64,000 bases of DNA. It comes from Verrucomicrobiaceae bacterium (GTDB lineage: Bacteria; Verrucomicrobiota; Verrucomicrobiia; Verrucomicrobiales; Akkermansiaceae). Within the stretch, counting starts at the first letter, position 1. Every line of letters begins with the position of its first letter. Under the pieces are notes generated by a model. The model worked only from the letters and a program-made list of their open reading frames with translations. It did no database searches and was not told where the DNA came from. The position numbers and the translations under genes are program-made. Below, piece after piece: positions 30,940 to 42,940 of this stretch. The DNA is taken from assembly GCA_027491155.1 (NCBI GenBank), contig JAIXWR010000030.1:1-64000 (forward strand). Reading direction: 5' to 3'.

Positions 30940-30951
30940 AGCCGGCGCTCC
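30931..30951. repeat. REP palindrome containing the jetC stop codon
   Basis: GCCGGTTGAAGCCGGCGCTCC; TGA at 30937-30939. Confidence 0.88.
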
Positions 30952-30965
30952 ACGAGAAGCACGCC

Positions 30966-33407
<2,442 letters not shown>

Positions 33408-33566
33408 GCCGGGATTTCCCGCGGCAGCATCCTCTCCAGGGGCCGGAGGGGCAAGATTGATTTCAAAGCCCGGAAAATCGGGAAATCCTTAGCTTCGGCC
33501 CCTTCGGACGGTAATTTGTCGCAGCCGGGACTTCCGCTTTCCGCGTCGCCGGGCATCGTTCGGCGC

Positions 33567-34496
33567 GTGCAGCCCATCGTTTTCGAGCCCCATTACCATC
33601 CCCGGGTCTGGGGCGGCCGCGAGCTGGAGTGGCAATACCGTCGGGTCCTGCCGGATGACGCGCCCTACGGGGAGTCCTGGGAGATCGTCGACCGCGAAGG
33701 GGAGCAGTCGGTGGTGCGCGGCGGCCCTTGGGCGGGCAAGACGCTGCACGAGCTGTGGGCCCGGCACCGGGAAGAGGTGTTCGGTGCCGGTCTGCCGGAC
33801 AGCGATCGCTTTCCGCTGCTGATCAAGGTGCTGGACGCGCGGGAGGACCTTTCGATCCAGGTGCATCCGCCGACGCACCGTGCCGCGGAGCTGGGAGGCG
33901 AGCCGAAGACCGAGATGTGGTACATCGCCGCGGCGGAGCCGGGGGCGAAGCTGCATGTCGGCTTGAAGCGGGGCGTGACGCGGGCGGATTTCGAGCGGGC
34001 GGTCCAAGACGGCACGGTGGCCGACTGCGTGCATGCGATCGAACCGCGGGCCGGCGAATCGATTTTCATTCCCTCCGGGCGCTTGCATGCGATCGGCGCG
34101 GGATTGCTGATCCACGAGATCCAGCAGAACAGCGATACGACCTACCGGGTCTTCGACTGGAACCGGCTCGGCCTGGATGGCAAGCCGCGCGAGCTGCATG
34201 TGGAGGAATCGCTGGCGAGCATCGATTTCAGCGACTTCGAGCCGGGGATGGATGTGCCGGTCGGTGCGGTGATCGCGGAGTGCGAGCACTTCCGGGTGGA
34301 GAAGCTGTTGCTGGGCGAGGGCGAAAGCACGGGCAACCGGGAGGCGGGGAGGTTTTCGATCTTCTCGGTGGTGGAAGGGGAGGTGGCGTGCGCGGACGCG
34401 AAGTTCGGGAAGGGGGATTTCTTTTTGATGCCGCAGGACGGATGCCCGATGATCGCATTCACGGATGCGGTCGTGCTGCGGACCACCCTTCCCTGA
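33567..34496 (+). CDS. manA: Type I mannose-6-phosphate isomerase
   Basis: HPRVWGGRELEW, PYGESWEIVDRE, LLIKVLDAREDLSIQVHP, KTEMWYIA, FIPSGRLHAIGAGLLIHEIQQNSDTTYRVFDW. Confidence 0.93.
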   Translation: MQPIVFEPHYHPRVWGGRELEWQYRRVLPDDAPYGESWEIVDREGEQSVVRGGPWAGKTLHELWARHREEVFGAGLPDSDRFPLLIKVLDAREDLSIQVHPPTHRAAELGGEPKTEMWYIAAAEPGAKLHVGLKRGVTRADFERAVQDGTVADCVHAIEPRAGESIFIPSGRLHAIGAGLLIHEIQQNSDTTYRVFDWNRLGLDGKPRELHVEESLASIDFSDFEPGMDVPVGAVIAECEHFRVEKLLLGEGESTGNREAGRFSIFSVVEGEVACADAKFGKGDFFLMPQDGCPMIAFTDAVVLRTTLP

Positions 34497-34508
34497 TTTT
34501 TCCGGGGG

Positions 34509-34892
34509 GCGCCGGCTTCAGCCCAATGCCTTTAAGGATTGGCGGGCTGGATCCATGGAGCTTCAAGGAAGCAGTGGTTCCCTTTCGCGGCTCCATGTCA
34601 TTGGGCCCGCTTGCACGGGTGATTCCATGGACTGCTGCGGCACGACGCAGCTTTCACTCGGTGCACGTGCACTTTGGTCTGCTGGCCACGGATCGCCCCG
34701 CAGCCGGTCCGCGGTCGAGCAGGTTTGACGGCCATCACCCCAAGCCAAAGCGATGTCATGCCATCGCACTCCACGGGGCCGCTCCGGTCGCCACGGCTGT
34801 CAAGCCGCAGACTCCCTGAGCGGTGCAGGCCGGCTCTCGGTAAGGGCCTTGAATTCGAATCCTTAAAGGCATTGGGCTGAAGCCGGCGCTCC
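34509..34892. repeat. ~384-bp non-coding element with perfect 32-bp terminal inverted repeats carrying REP halves
   Basis: GCGCCGGCTTCAGCCCAATGCCTTTAAGGATT and its exact reverse complement; two internal hairpins at 34634-34651 and 34750-34767. Confidence 0.9.
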
Positions 34893-34894
34893 GT

Positions 34895-35767
34895 TCAACC
34901 GAGCTGCCGCGCGGCCTGCAGGGTGTTCTTCATCAGCAGCGCGATGGTCATCGGGCCGACGCCGCCGGGGACGGGGGTGATGGCGGAACACTTCGGTGCG
35001 ACTTCGTCGTAGGCGACGTCGCCGACGAGGCGGTAGCCGCTCTTCTTGGAAGCGTCCTCGATGCGGTTGATCCCGACGTCGATCACCACGGCACCGTCTT
35101 TCACCCAGTCGGCCTTGACCATTTCCGGTCGGCCGACGGCGGCGATCACGATGTCGGCGCGGCGGCAGATGGCGGGCAGGTCCTTGCTGCGGGAATGGGC
35201 GACGGTGACGGTGGCGTCGGAGCCCTTCGCCATGAGGAGCAGGGCCATCGGCTTGCCGACGATCATGCTGCGGCCGATGACCACGGCTTCGGCGCCGGCG
35301 GTCTTCACGCCGGCGGCGGCGAGAAGGCGCATGCAGCCGGCGGGGGTGCAGGGGACGAAGCCGGTCTTGTCCTCGAGGGCGAGTTTGGCGACGTTCTCCG
35401 GGTGGAAGCCGTCGACATCCTTGCGAGGATCGATGGCGCGGATCACCGCTTCCTCGTCGATGTGCTTCGGCGGCGGGCTCTGGACCAGGATGCCATGGAT
35501 GGCGGGGTCGGCGTTGAGTTCGCGGACGATGGCGATGAGTTCTTCCTGGGTGGTGGCGGCGGGCAGCTCGATCTTGCGCGAGTAAATGCCGAGGTCGGTG
35601 CAGGTGCGGGCTTTCGAGCCGACATAAACCTGGGACGCCGGGTCCTCGCCCACCAGCACCACGGCGAGGCCGGGCGTGATGCCGCGGGCTTTCAGCTCGA
35701 CCACTTCGGCGCGGCATTCTTCCAGCACGGCGGCGGCCACGGATTTGCCATCAATTACGGAACTCAT
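34895..35767 (-). CDS. folD: Bifunctional methylenetetrahydrofolate dehydrogenase/cyclohydrolase
   Basis: [93 protein letters not shown]. Confidence 0.96.
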   Translation of the reverse strand: MSSVIDGKSVAAAVLEECRAEVVELKARGITPGLAVVLVGEDPASQVYVGSKARTCTDLGIYSRKIELPAATTQEELIAIVRELNADPAIHGILVQSPPPKHIDEEAVIRAIDPRKDVDGFHPENVAKLALEDKTGFVPCTPAGCMRLLAAAGVKTAGAEAVVIGRSMIVGKPMALLLMAKGSDATVTVAHSRSKDLPAICRRADIVIAAVGRPEMVKADWVKDGAVVIDVGINRIEDASKKSGYRLVGDVAYDEVAPKCSAITPVPGGVGPMTIALLMKNTLQAARQLG

Positions 35768-35773
35768 CGTAGG

Positions 35774-36445
35774 TCAGAAAGGTTCGGCGGCACCGCGGAT
35801 CATCGTTTCTTCCAGGCGGCGGCGCCAAGTTTCGAAGTCATCCTCGGAAAGCCCGGCGGGCACGGCAAGCGCCTCGTCGAAGATGACGCGGACCTTGCTG
35901 CCGGGGGCGGGAATGGCGAAGCGGTCCCAGGATCTCACCTTTCGGAATGAGGCGTAATCGACGTGGATCGGAACAATCAGCGCGCCGGAGGTTTCCGCCA
36001 GCTTGATGATACCCTGTTGCACGACATGGCGCGGACCACGCGGTCCGTCCGGAGTGATGCAGGTGTCGAAGTTTTCCCGCAATGCCTTTCTCAGGCCGAT
36101 CAAGGCGGCGACGCCGCGGCGTGAGGACGAGCCCCGGATCGCACCGATGCCGAAGATGCTGACGGCCCGCGCCAGGGTCGCACCGTCGTGGCTGGCGCTG
36201 GCAAGCACAACGGCCCGGCGGTGCTTGCCGCAGGCACGGCTCCACGCGGCGGGCAGTGTGAAAACGTTGCCATGCCAAAGGCTATAGATCACCGGACGGG
36301 GGATTCCGCCAGCGGTGGTGATGCCGCAGCGGTCGATGATTTCGAACCGGAGCGTCGAGCACCAGACCTGGATCAGGCGGCCGGCGAGAGTGCCGAGCAG
36401 TGTCGCCTTGCCGCTCTCGCGGATCTCGCTGCGGTTGCCGGACAT
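35774..36445 (-). CDS. DUF374-type lysophospholipid acyltransferase family protein
   Basis: IYSLWHGNVFTLP, VLASASHDGATLARAVSIFGIGAIRGSSSRRGVAALIGL, CITPDGPRGPRHVVQQGIIKLAETSGALIVPIHVDY. Confidence 0.88.
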   Translation of the reverse strand: MSGNRSEIRESGKATLLGTLAGRLIQVWCSTLRFEIIDRCGITTAGGIPRPVIYSLWHGNVFTLPAAWSRACGKHRRAVVLASASHDGATLARAVSIFGIGAIRGSSSRRGVAALIGLRKALRENFDTCITPDGPRGPRHVVQQGIIKLAETSGALIVPIHVDYASFRKVRSWDRFAIPAPGSKVRVIFDEALAVPAGLSEDDFETWRRRLEETMIRGAAEPF

Positions 36446-37938
36446 CACAGGAAGCCTCCCGCGTGGAGGGTCTCGACGAGGTACTGCTGGCGGGCGAGCA
36501 GGTCCTGATAGAAGTCGTGGCGCTGCGGGTCGGGGTCGCGGCGGGTCGAGCTGTCCACGGTCACGATGTAGCCGGCGATCTCGTCGAAGCCGAGGGACTC
36601 GCCGTTGAGCCGGAAATAGACGACGGCGGCCTGCATCGCCGCGCCTAACAGAGGGCCGCCGGTGCCGGCGACGGCGACCACGGGCACGCCGAAGACGTCG
36701 GCGAGGAGCTGCTGGAAAGCGGGGCCGGCATCGCGGGCGACGCGGACGCCGGCGGGTTCGAAGCCGAGGTCGCGCAGGCGGCTGAAGCCGTAGCCGAAGC
36801 CGAGGGCCAGGCCTTCCGCGGCGGCGCGGGCGAGGTTGCCCGGGGTGAAATTGTCGAGGGTGATGCCGTGGAGGACGCCGGTGGCATCGGGCAGCCGCGG
36901 GGTGGCTTCGCCGCGGAGGTAGGGGAGGAAGAGCAGGCCGTTGGCGCCGGCTTCGGTGGTTTCGAGCGCTTTCTCGAACTCCGCGGCGGACCACCCGTAG
37001 TGGCGGCGGATCAGCTCTAGGGCGGCGACGGCGTTCGACATGCCGAGCCGCGACAGCCAGCGGCCGGAGGCGTCGCAGAGGGTGGCGGCCTCGCCGCGGA
37101 AATCGACGCAGGGTTTGTCGGAGACGGCGGACAGGCAGCCGTCCGCCGAGAGGTCGGCGACCACCGCGCCATCGGAGGCCGCGCCGACCGCGAGGGCGGA
37201 AAGGGCGGCGGCGCCGGAGCCGGGCGCGACGATGACGCCTTCGGGCAAGCCCCAGGCCTGGCACAGGGCCGGGCGGAGCTGGCCGCGGGGCTGGGCCGGG
37301 GAAATCCCGGGCGGCAGCATGTCGTAAAGCCGGCCGTCGATGAACTCCAGCAGCTCCGCGCTCCAGCGGCGTTGAGGGACATTGAAGAGTCCGGTGGTGG
37401 CGGCGGAGCCGGCCTCGATGCCCGCCTCGCCGGTCAGCCAGTAGCCGATGAAATCCTGCGGCGTCATCAGCCGCGCGGCGCGTTGGAAATGATAGGGCTC
37501 GTGCTGTTTCAGCCACAGGCACTGGGCGGCGAGGGAACCGGCGTCGACCGGATTGCCGGAAAGCTCGATCAAGCCGGGCGCACCGCCGAAAGCGCGGGCG
37601 ATCTCGTCGGCTTGGCGCTGGGCGGAGCGGTCGATGCCGAGCTTGGCGGGGCGGACGATGCGGTTGTTTTCATCGAGCACCACCAGCCCTCCGGTCGGCG
37701 CGGTGATGCCGATGCCGGCGACCCCGCCGCGGGCATCGCCGAGGCTGGCGAGGCACTGGCGCATCGCGTGATCGGCCGCGGCGATCCACGACGCCGGGTC
37801 TTGCTCGCGGTAGCCGTCGGGCAGGCCCTCCACCCAGGCATGGGCGGCCACGGCCTCGGCGGCGACGGTGGCCGCTTCGAGGTCCAGCGCCACCACGCGG
37901 GTGGCGGCATGGCCGATTTCGATTCCCAGGAAATGCAT
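36445..37938 (-). CDS. FGGY-family carbohydrate kinase (xylulokinase-like)
   Basis: MHFLGIEIGHAATRVVALD, GIGITAPTGGLVVLDENNRIVRPAKLGIDRSA, FLPYLRGEATPRLPDATGVLHGI, VAGTGGPLLGAAMQAAV. Confidence 0.85.
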   Translation of the reverse strand: MHFLGIEIGHAATRVVALDLEAATVAAEAVAAHAWVEGLPDGYREQDPASWIAAADHAMRQCLASLGDARGGVAGIGITAPTGGLVVLDENNRIVRPAKLGIDRSAQRQADEIARAFGGAPGLIELSGNPVDAGSLAAQCLWLKQHEPYHFQRAARLMTPQDFIGYWLTGEAGIEAGSAATTGLFNVPQRRWSAELLEFIDGRLYDMLPPGISPAQPRGQLRPALCQAWGLPEGVIVAPGSGAAALSALAVGAASDGAVVADLSADGCLSAVSDKPCVDFRGEAATLCDASGRWLSRLGMSNAVAALELIRRHYGWSAAEFEKALETTEAGANGLLFLPYLRGEATPRLPDATGVLHGITLDNFTPGNLARAAAEGLALGFGYGFSRLRDLGFEPAGVRVARDAGPAFQQLLADVFGVPVVAVAGTGGPLLGAAMQAAVVYFRLNGESLGFDEIAGYIVTVDSSTRRDPDPQRHDFYQDLLARQQYLVETLHAGGFL

Positions 37939-38069
37939 GCCGCGAGGGGGTGCCCGGACGGGCGGCGTCAGACTTTCCGGGCGGGCGGGGCTTGGCAAGC
38001 TTGGGCTTGGGGAGGGAGCTTCCCTTTTCCGATGCTTGAAACCTCGCCCGCCTGCCGCATCCTCGGGGC

Positions 38070-38528
38070 GTGAGCGATTTCGAAGAAAAGGTCCGCGAGG
38101 CGCTGGCCTCCCCGAAGAATCAGGGCGAGCTCGCCGATGCCGATGCGGTCGGCACGGTCGGTTCGCCGGACTGCGGCGACATGCTGCGCATGTGGCTGAA
38201 GTTCACCGAGAAGGACGGCAAGCGGGTGATCGACCGGGCGTCGTTCCAGTCCTTCGGCTGCCAGACGGCGATCGCCGTGGCCTCGATGGCGACCGAGCTG
38301 CTGAAGGGCAAGACGGCGGAGGAGGCGCGGGAGCTTTCCGCCAACGACCTGACCGGCGGGCTGGGGCCGCTGCCGCCGATGAAGATCCACTGCGGGCAGC
38401 TGGTCGAGGGGGCCCTGAAGAGCGCGCTCGACCAGACCCCGGCGACTCCCGCGGCACCGGTCGGCACGACCTTGTCGGATGCGATGAAAAAGCCGGCCGG
38501 AACGATCCGGATCGTGCCGCTGGAGTGA
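38070..38528 (+). CDS. IscU/NifU-type Fe-S scaffold domain protein
   Basis: Three spaced conserved Cys contexts: VGSPDCGDMLRMWLKF, FQSFGCQTAIAVASMATELLKGK, KIHCGQLVEGALKSAL. GTG start. Confidence 0.8.
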   Translation: MSDFEEKVREALASPKNQGELADADAVGTVGSPDCGDMLRMWLKFTEKDGKRVIDRASFQSFGCQTAIAVASMATELLKGKTAEEARELSANDLTGGLGPLPPMKIHCGQLVEGALKSALDQTPATPAAPVGTTLSDAMKKPAGTIRIVPLE

Positions 38529-38597
38529 ACGTTTCTTGCTCGCATTCGCAGGATTTCGCCGCTTTCCTCCGTAGCCACCCGATTCACCCATCCCGCC

Positions 38598-40358
38598 GTG
38601 CTCGAACTCCAGGAAGTCTGTTTCACCATCCAGAAAGACGGCGAGGCCGTGAACCTCGTCGACAAGGTCAGCCTCAAGATCCCCCGCGGGCACTTCATGG
38701 CCATCGTCGGACCCTCCGGCTGCGGCAAGACCACGCTGCTCAAGACCATCGCGGGCCTGAACCCGGAGTCCGACGGCGCACTGTTCTGGGACGGGCGGAA
38801 TCTTTCGGAAGAAGGCGACCTCGACCCGTCGGAGATCGGCTACGTGCCGCAGTTCTCGATCGCCTATGACCCGCTGACCGTCGACGAGTCGGTGGAGGCC
38901 TCGACCCGGCTGCGGGTCAAGACCCGCGACCTGGAGGATCTGGACCAGCGGATCGACCGGGTGCTGGAGGAAACCGGGCTGGCGGCGATCGCCGACCGGC
39001 AAGTGAAGGTGCTTTCCGGCGGCCAGAAGCGGCGGCTGGGGTTGGCGATGGAGCTGGTGTCGGATCCCAAGCTGTTGCTGTGCGACGAGGTGACCAGCGG
39101 CCTCGACCCGCGTTCGGAGCGGGAGATCGTCCGGTTGCTGCACGACCTGTCCCGCCGCGAAGGCCGGATCGTGCTGTCGGTGACGCACTCGCTGGCGCAC
39201 CTCGAGCTCTACGATTCCATCCTGGTGCTCCACGAGGGCCGGGTCGCCTACCACGGCCCCCCGGACCAGATGACGCACTACTTCTCGGTCCACGACACGG
39301 AAGAGGTCTATCCCAAGCTGGCGACCCAGACTTCCGAGCGCTGGCAGGGTTCCTGGATGAAGCACCGGGAGTCCTACTACTCGAAGCTGGAGAAGAACCG
39401 GAACAAGCTGCTGGAGTCCGGCGGCCTGCACCTTCCGGCCCCGGCGGAGGCCGAAGTGGCCGAGGGCGAAGACGCACCGCCCGCGGTGGAGAAGATCCGG
39501 ACGCCCGGGTTTTTCGCCCAGTTCACCACGCTGCTGTCCCGACGCTGGCGGATTTTCTTCCGGGACCGCGGCCAGGTCTTTCTGCAATTGGCCATCCTTT
39601 TATGCTTTCCGGTGCTGGTGACGCTTTTCTCTGAGAATGCGAAAGGCCAGATCGCTAATCTTTCCGACACCAAGCAGGGCGAGAGGGAAGAAGTTCAGGA
39701 GCAAACCACGGTGAAGCAGGATCAGATCAAGGTGGGTTCGTCGGTATCCGGGATCATCATGATCCAGGTCATCCTGCTGTCGCTGATGGCTTCGAACAAT
39801 TCGGCCCGCGAGATCGCCGGCGAGCGGCAGATTTTCGAGAAGGAGAAGTTCGGCGGGCTGCGGCCGTCGGCCTACCTGGCCAGCAAGGTTTGCTTCCTCG
39901 CCTGCCTGGTGCTCGCCCAGTCGCTGTGGATGGCGGTTTTCGTCAATATCTTCGCACCCTTCCGCGGCGGGCCGGGGGGCTTCGAGAGCCACGTCCTGTT
40001 CCTGCTGATGATCAACGGCGGGATGACCGCGATCTGCCTCGGCATTTCCTCCCTGATGCGGACCGCCGAGCAGGCCTCGCTGCTGTCGATCTACCTGGTC
40101 GGCTTCCAGCTCCCGCTTTCCGGCGCGGTGCTGGCCCTGCCGGAGGCGGTCGCAGCGTTCACCCGGCCCTTCATTTCCGCCTACTGGGCGTGGTCGGGCA
40201 GCGTCAGCATGCTCGAGCCGAAGGTGCTCTACGCCGTGAAGGCGGTGATCGACACCTCCCTTTCGGCCCGCGAGACCTGCATCTACGTGCTGACCTTCCA
40301 CGTCGCCGTCGGCCTGATCGCCGCCTGGATCGGCGCCCGCCGCCACCAGTGGGACTAG
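38598..40358 (+). CDS. ABC transporter, ATPase fused to ABC-2 type permease (ABCG-like half transporter)
   Basis: GPSGCGKTTLLKTIAGL, LSGGQKRRLGLAMELVSDPKLLLCDEVTSGLDP, then C-terminal TM region. GTG start. Confidence 0.9.
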   Translation: MLELQEVCFTIQKDGEAVNLVDKVSLKIPRGHFMAIVGPSGCGKTTLLKTIAGLNPESDGALFWDGRNLSEEGDLDPSEIGYVPQFSIAYDPLTVDESVEASTRLRVKTRDLEDLDQRIDRVLEETGLAAIADRQVKVLSGGQKRRLGLAMELVSDPKLLLCDEVTSGLDPRSEREIVRLLHDLSRREGRIVLSVTHSLAHLELYDSILVLHEGRVAYHGPPDQMTHYFSVHDTEEVYPKLATQTSERWQGSWMKHRESYYSKLEKNRNKLLESGGLHLPAPAEAEVAEGEDAPPAVEKIRTPGFFAQFTTLLSRRWRIFFRDRGQVFLQLAILLCFPVLVTLFSENAKGQIANLSDTKQGEREEVQEQTTVKQDQIKVGSSVSGIIMIQVILLSLMASNNSAREIAGERQIFEKEKFGGLRPSAYLASKVCFLACLVLAQSLWMAVFVNIFAPFRGGPGGFESHVLFLLMINGGMTAICLGISSLMRTAEQASLLSIYLVGFQLPLSGAVLALPEAVAAFTRPFISAYWAWSGSVSMLEPKVLYAVKAVIDTSLSARETCIYVLTFHVAVGLIAAWIGARRHQWD

Positions 40359-40451
40359 CCGAGAAAAGGCGTGAAACTCCCCTGAAATCGTGGAAACTTA
40401 CCCCGCTGCCTGACGTTTAACGTTCCACCGCCTCACCCATTCTTTCAACCC

Positions 40452-40850
40452 ATGGCACGTCGCGCCAGTTCTGGAATCAATCCGGGCCTCCTCATCGGGG
40501 TGGCCGTTTTCGTCGTGATCGCCTTCTTCGGCGGCAAGCTCTTCCTCAACCGCAAGCCGGACAAGATTTCCGGGGCCCAGATCAACATGGAGGACGTGAA
40601 GGACGGGGTCTCCCTGCGGGACAACGAGTACGTGGTCGAGGGCACGGTGGACGAGAAGTTCTACCGCGACGGCAACCCGAACCAGGTGGTCAGCCTCAAG
40701 GTGTCGGCACCGACCGGCGAGGAGTTCCTCGGGGTGGAAATCCCGGCCAACCTCACGACCTTCAACATCGAGCGCGAGCAGCGCTACTCGATCAAAGTCA
40801 GAATCCGCGAAGGAGGCATCGCGGTCGCCACCGCCATCAACCGCCTCTGA
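40452..40850 (+). CDS. Hypothetical single-TM protein
   Basis: N-terminal TM PGLLIGVAVFVVIAFFGGKLFL; 10-nt gap to next gene. Confidence 0.6.
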   Translation: MARRASSGINPGLLIGVAVFVVIAFFGGKLFLNRKPDKISGAQINMEDVKDGVSLRDNEYVVEGTVDEKFYRDGNPNQVVSLKVSAPTGEEFLGVEIPANLTTFNIEREQRYSIKVRIREGGIAVATAINRL

Positions 40851-40860
40851 TCATCCCGCC

Positions 40861-42828
40861 ATGAAACCGCTTCTTCCCATCGCCCTGCTGGCCACCCTGT
40901 CGATCGCGCCGGGCCAGGTGCTCCATCCGGACGCACGGAACCGCGTGACCAATCCGGAGCCCGCGCCGTCGAACGGCGACACGGTGATCCAGCGCCAGCC
41001 GGAGCAAAAGCCGGCCGCTTCGCCGATGGGCAACGAGCTGCCCTTCATGGATCCCTCCGCGGAGACCGTCTCGTGGAACGGCCACACCTGGGCGGCGACC
41101 GACAACCGCCTGCTGGCCGCCCGTTTCGAGCGCTACCTCAACGAGCCGGAGGACAACTCGGAAGAGGCCCTCGAATACCGCCAGACCATCGACACGATCC
41201 TCGATCTGGTCTCCCCGCATCACCCGGGCGGACCGGATTTCCCGGCGGCGCTCAAGCTGCTGCCCCGCGCGTCTTCCTTTCCCGGCGATGCCAAGCTCTG
41301 CGATTCCCTGACCCAGGCGATCTATGCCGCCGTGCTGGCGAAGAAGGACGTCGCCTCGACCCGCGCGCTCAGCGACGCGATGGAGGAGGAGAAGCAGCGC
41401 CTGATCCGCAAGTCCGACTGGAAGGCGGCCCACGAGACCGATCCGACGCTCAACCAGACCGGCAGCACCGGCGGGGGAGCGGGCGGCAACCAGCAGGGCG
41501 GAGGCGGTGGCGCCAACCAGCCCGGCCAGTCCCGCCAACCGGCCCAGAATCCCGGGCGCGGCACGGTGTCCCTCGAGTATGTCGATTCGGTCCGCCGCAT
41601 CACCGAGATCGAGGTGATGAAGAAGGCCAACGCGGCCAAGACCGAGATCCAGATCACCCAGGCCAAGATGCAGTATCAGGCACTGATGCTCCAGTTCTTC
41701 GTCCAGCGCCGCTTCGAGCACGTGGTGATGGCCTCGCGCTTCTACCACCAGATCTGGCGCGACGGGGACAACAAGCTGGACATCAACAAGAAGTCGGAGG
41801 TTTACAAACTGTTCACCGAGAGCCTCGGCAGCAGCCCCACCGTGGCGGCGCTCGACGCCCTCGCCAGCGAGGCCATCCGCGACGTGAACCAGGGGGTGGA
41901 GGCCTACAATTTCCTCGCCGAGAAGAGCGAGTTGCAGAGCGCCGCCAAGCGCCTGAGCGAGGCCTACGCGGTGGGCGAGTTCATGCCGTCGATCCGCACC
42001 CTGCCGCGCGACAAGAAGCGCAAGGTGCTCGAGTTCGTCCGCGAGTCCTACAAGCTGATCGCGGCGCTCGACGTGAAGGACTACACCCGGGCCAAGGAGA
42101 TCAACGACAAGCTGAAGGCGACGTCGGGCGACTTCGATCCGACCAAGGCGGAGGCGGCGATCGCCACCTACACCCGGGTCAGCGACATGCACATCAACGC
42201 CGCCAAGCTGGCCGCCTCGCAGGGCGACAACGAGAAGGCGGCCACCGAGATCAAGGCGGCGATGGAAGTGTGGCCGCAGAACCCGAAGCTCGCCGAGTTC
42301 GACAAACTCGTGGAAGCCGGCGGTGGCATGGCGGTGGCGAAGAACGACTTCGACCGCCTGCTGAGCGAACAGAACTACCGCGAGATCTTCCGGCGCCAGT
42401 ATGAGATCGCGCCGTCGATCGCCGGCGATGCGGCCCGCGAGGACGCGTTCAAGCAGATCATCACCAACCTGACCCGGATCGAAGGTGCGCTCGGCAAGGC
42501 GAAGGAGTTCAGCAAGATGGGCCAGGACTACGCGGCCTGGGAGCAGCTCGCCGCCCTGCGCAAGGAGTTCCCGGACGATCCGAAACTCGGCGCCGAGCTG
42601 GAGCGGCTGGCACCGGATGTGGCCGATTTCACGAAGGCCCTGAACCGCGCCCGCGAGTTCGAGGAGCGGAAGGACAAGCAGGTCGGATCGGCGCTGTCGT
42701 GGTACCTGAAGGCCCGCTCGATCTACCCGCGCAGCGACATGGCGGAAGCCGGCATCCAGCGGATGCTGGAAGACATCCTGCCGGACCGCGAGGCGAAGGC
42801 GGAAGCGAAGGAAGAGGACGAGGAGTAA
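40861..42828 (+). CDS. Hypothetical exported repeat-type helical protein with Gly/Gln-rich linker
   Basis: Signal-peptide-like N-terminus; GGGAGGNQQGGGGGANQPGQSRQPAQNPGRG linker; TPR-like C-terminal helices. Confidence 0.65.
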   Translation: MKPLLPIALLATLSIAPGQVLHPDARNRVTNPEPAPSNGDTVIQRQPEQKPAASPMGNELPFMDPSAETVSWNGHTWAATDNRLLAARFERYLNEPEDNSEEALEYRQTIDTILDLVSPHHPGGPDFPAALKLLPRASSFPGDAKLCDSLTQAIYAAVLAKKDVASTRALSDAMEEEKQRLIRKSDWKAAHETDPTLNQTGSTGGGAGGNQQGGGGGANQPGQSRQPAQNPGRGTVSLEYVDSVRRITEIEVMKKANAAKTEIQITQAKMQYQALMLQFFVQRRFEHVVMASRFYHQIWRDGDNKLDINKKSEVYKLFTESLGSSPTVAALDALASEAIRDVNQGVEAYNFLAEKSELQSAAKRLSEAYAVGEFMPSIRTLPRDKKRKVLEFVRESYKLIAALDVKDYTRAKEINDKLKATSGDFDPTKAEAAIATYTRVSDMHINAAKLAASQGDNEKAATEIKAAMEVWPQNPKLAEFDKLVEAGGGMAVAKNDFDRLLSEQNYREIFRRQYEIAPSIAGDAAREDAFKQIITNLTRIEGALGKAKEFSKMGQDYAAWEQLAALRKEFPDDPKLGAELERLAPDVADFTKALNRAREFEERKDKQVGSALSWYLKARSIYPRSDMAEAGIQRMLEDILPDREAKAEAKEEDEE

Positions 42829-42940
42829 GGTGGGCGATCCTCCTCGTTGAAGCTACGGAGGACAGGTTGCTGCCGGGAGACGTGCAGGTCTGCGGGCTCT
42901 TCGGGAGCTCTTCTCGACTCGCGACTCTCAACCTCCCCGG

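Noticed and set aside
34563-34880. Small ORFs (68-87 aa) inside the 384-bp element
   Set aside because: Overlapping frames on both strands through hairpin DNA; no start/RBS support.
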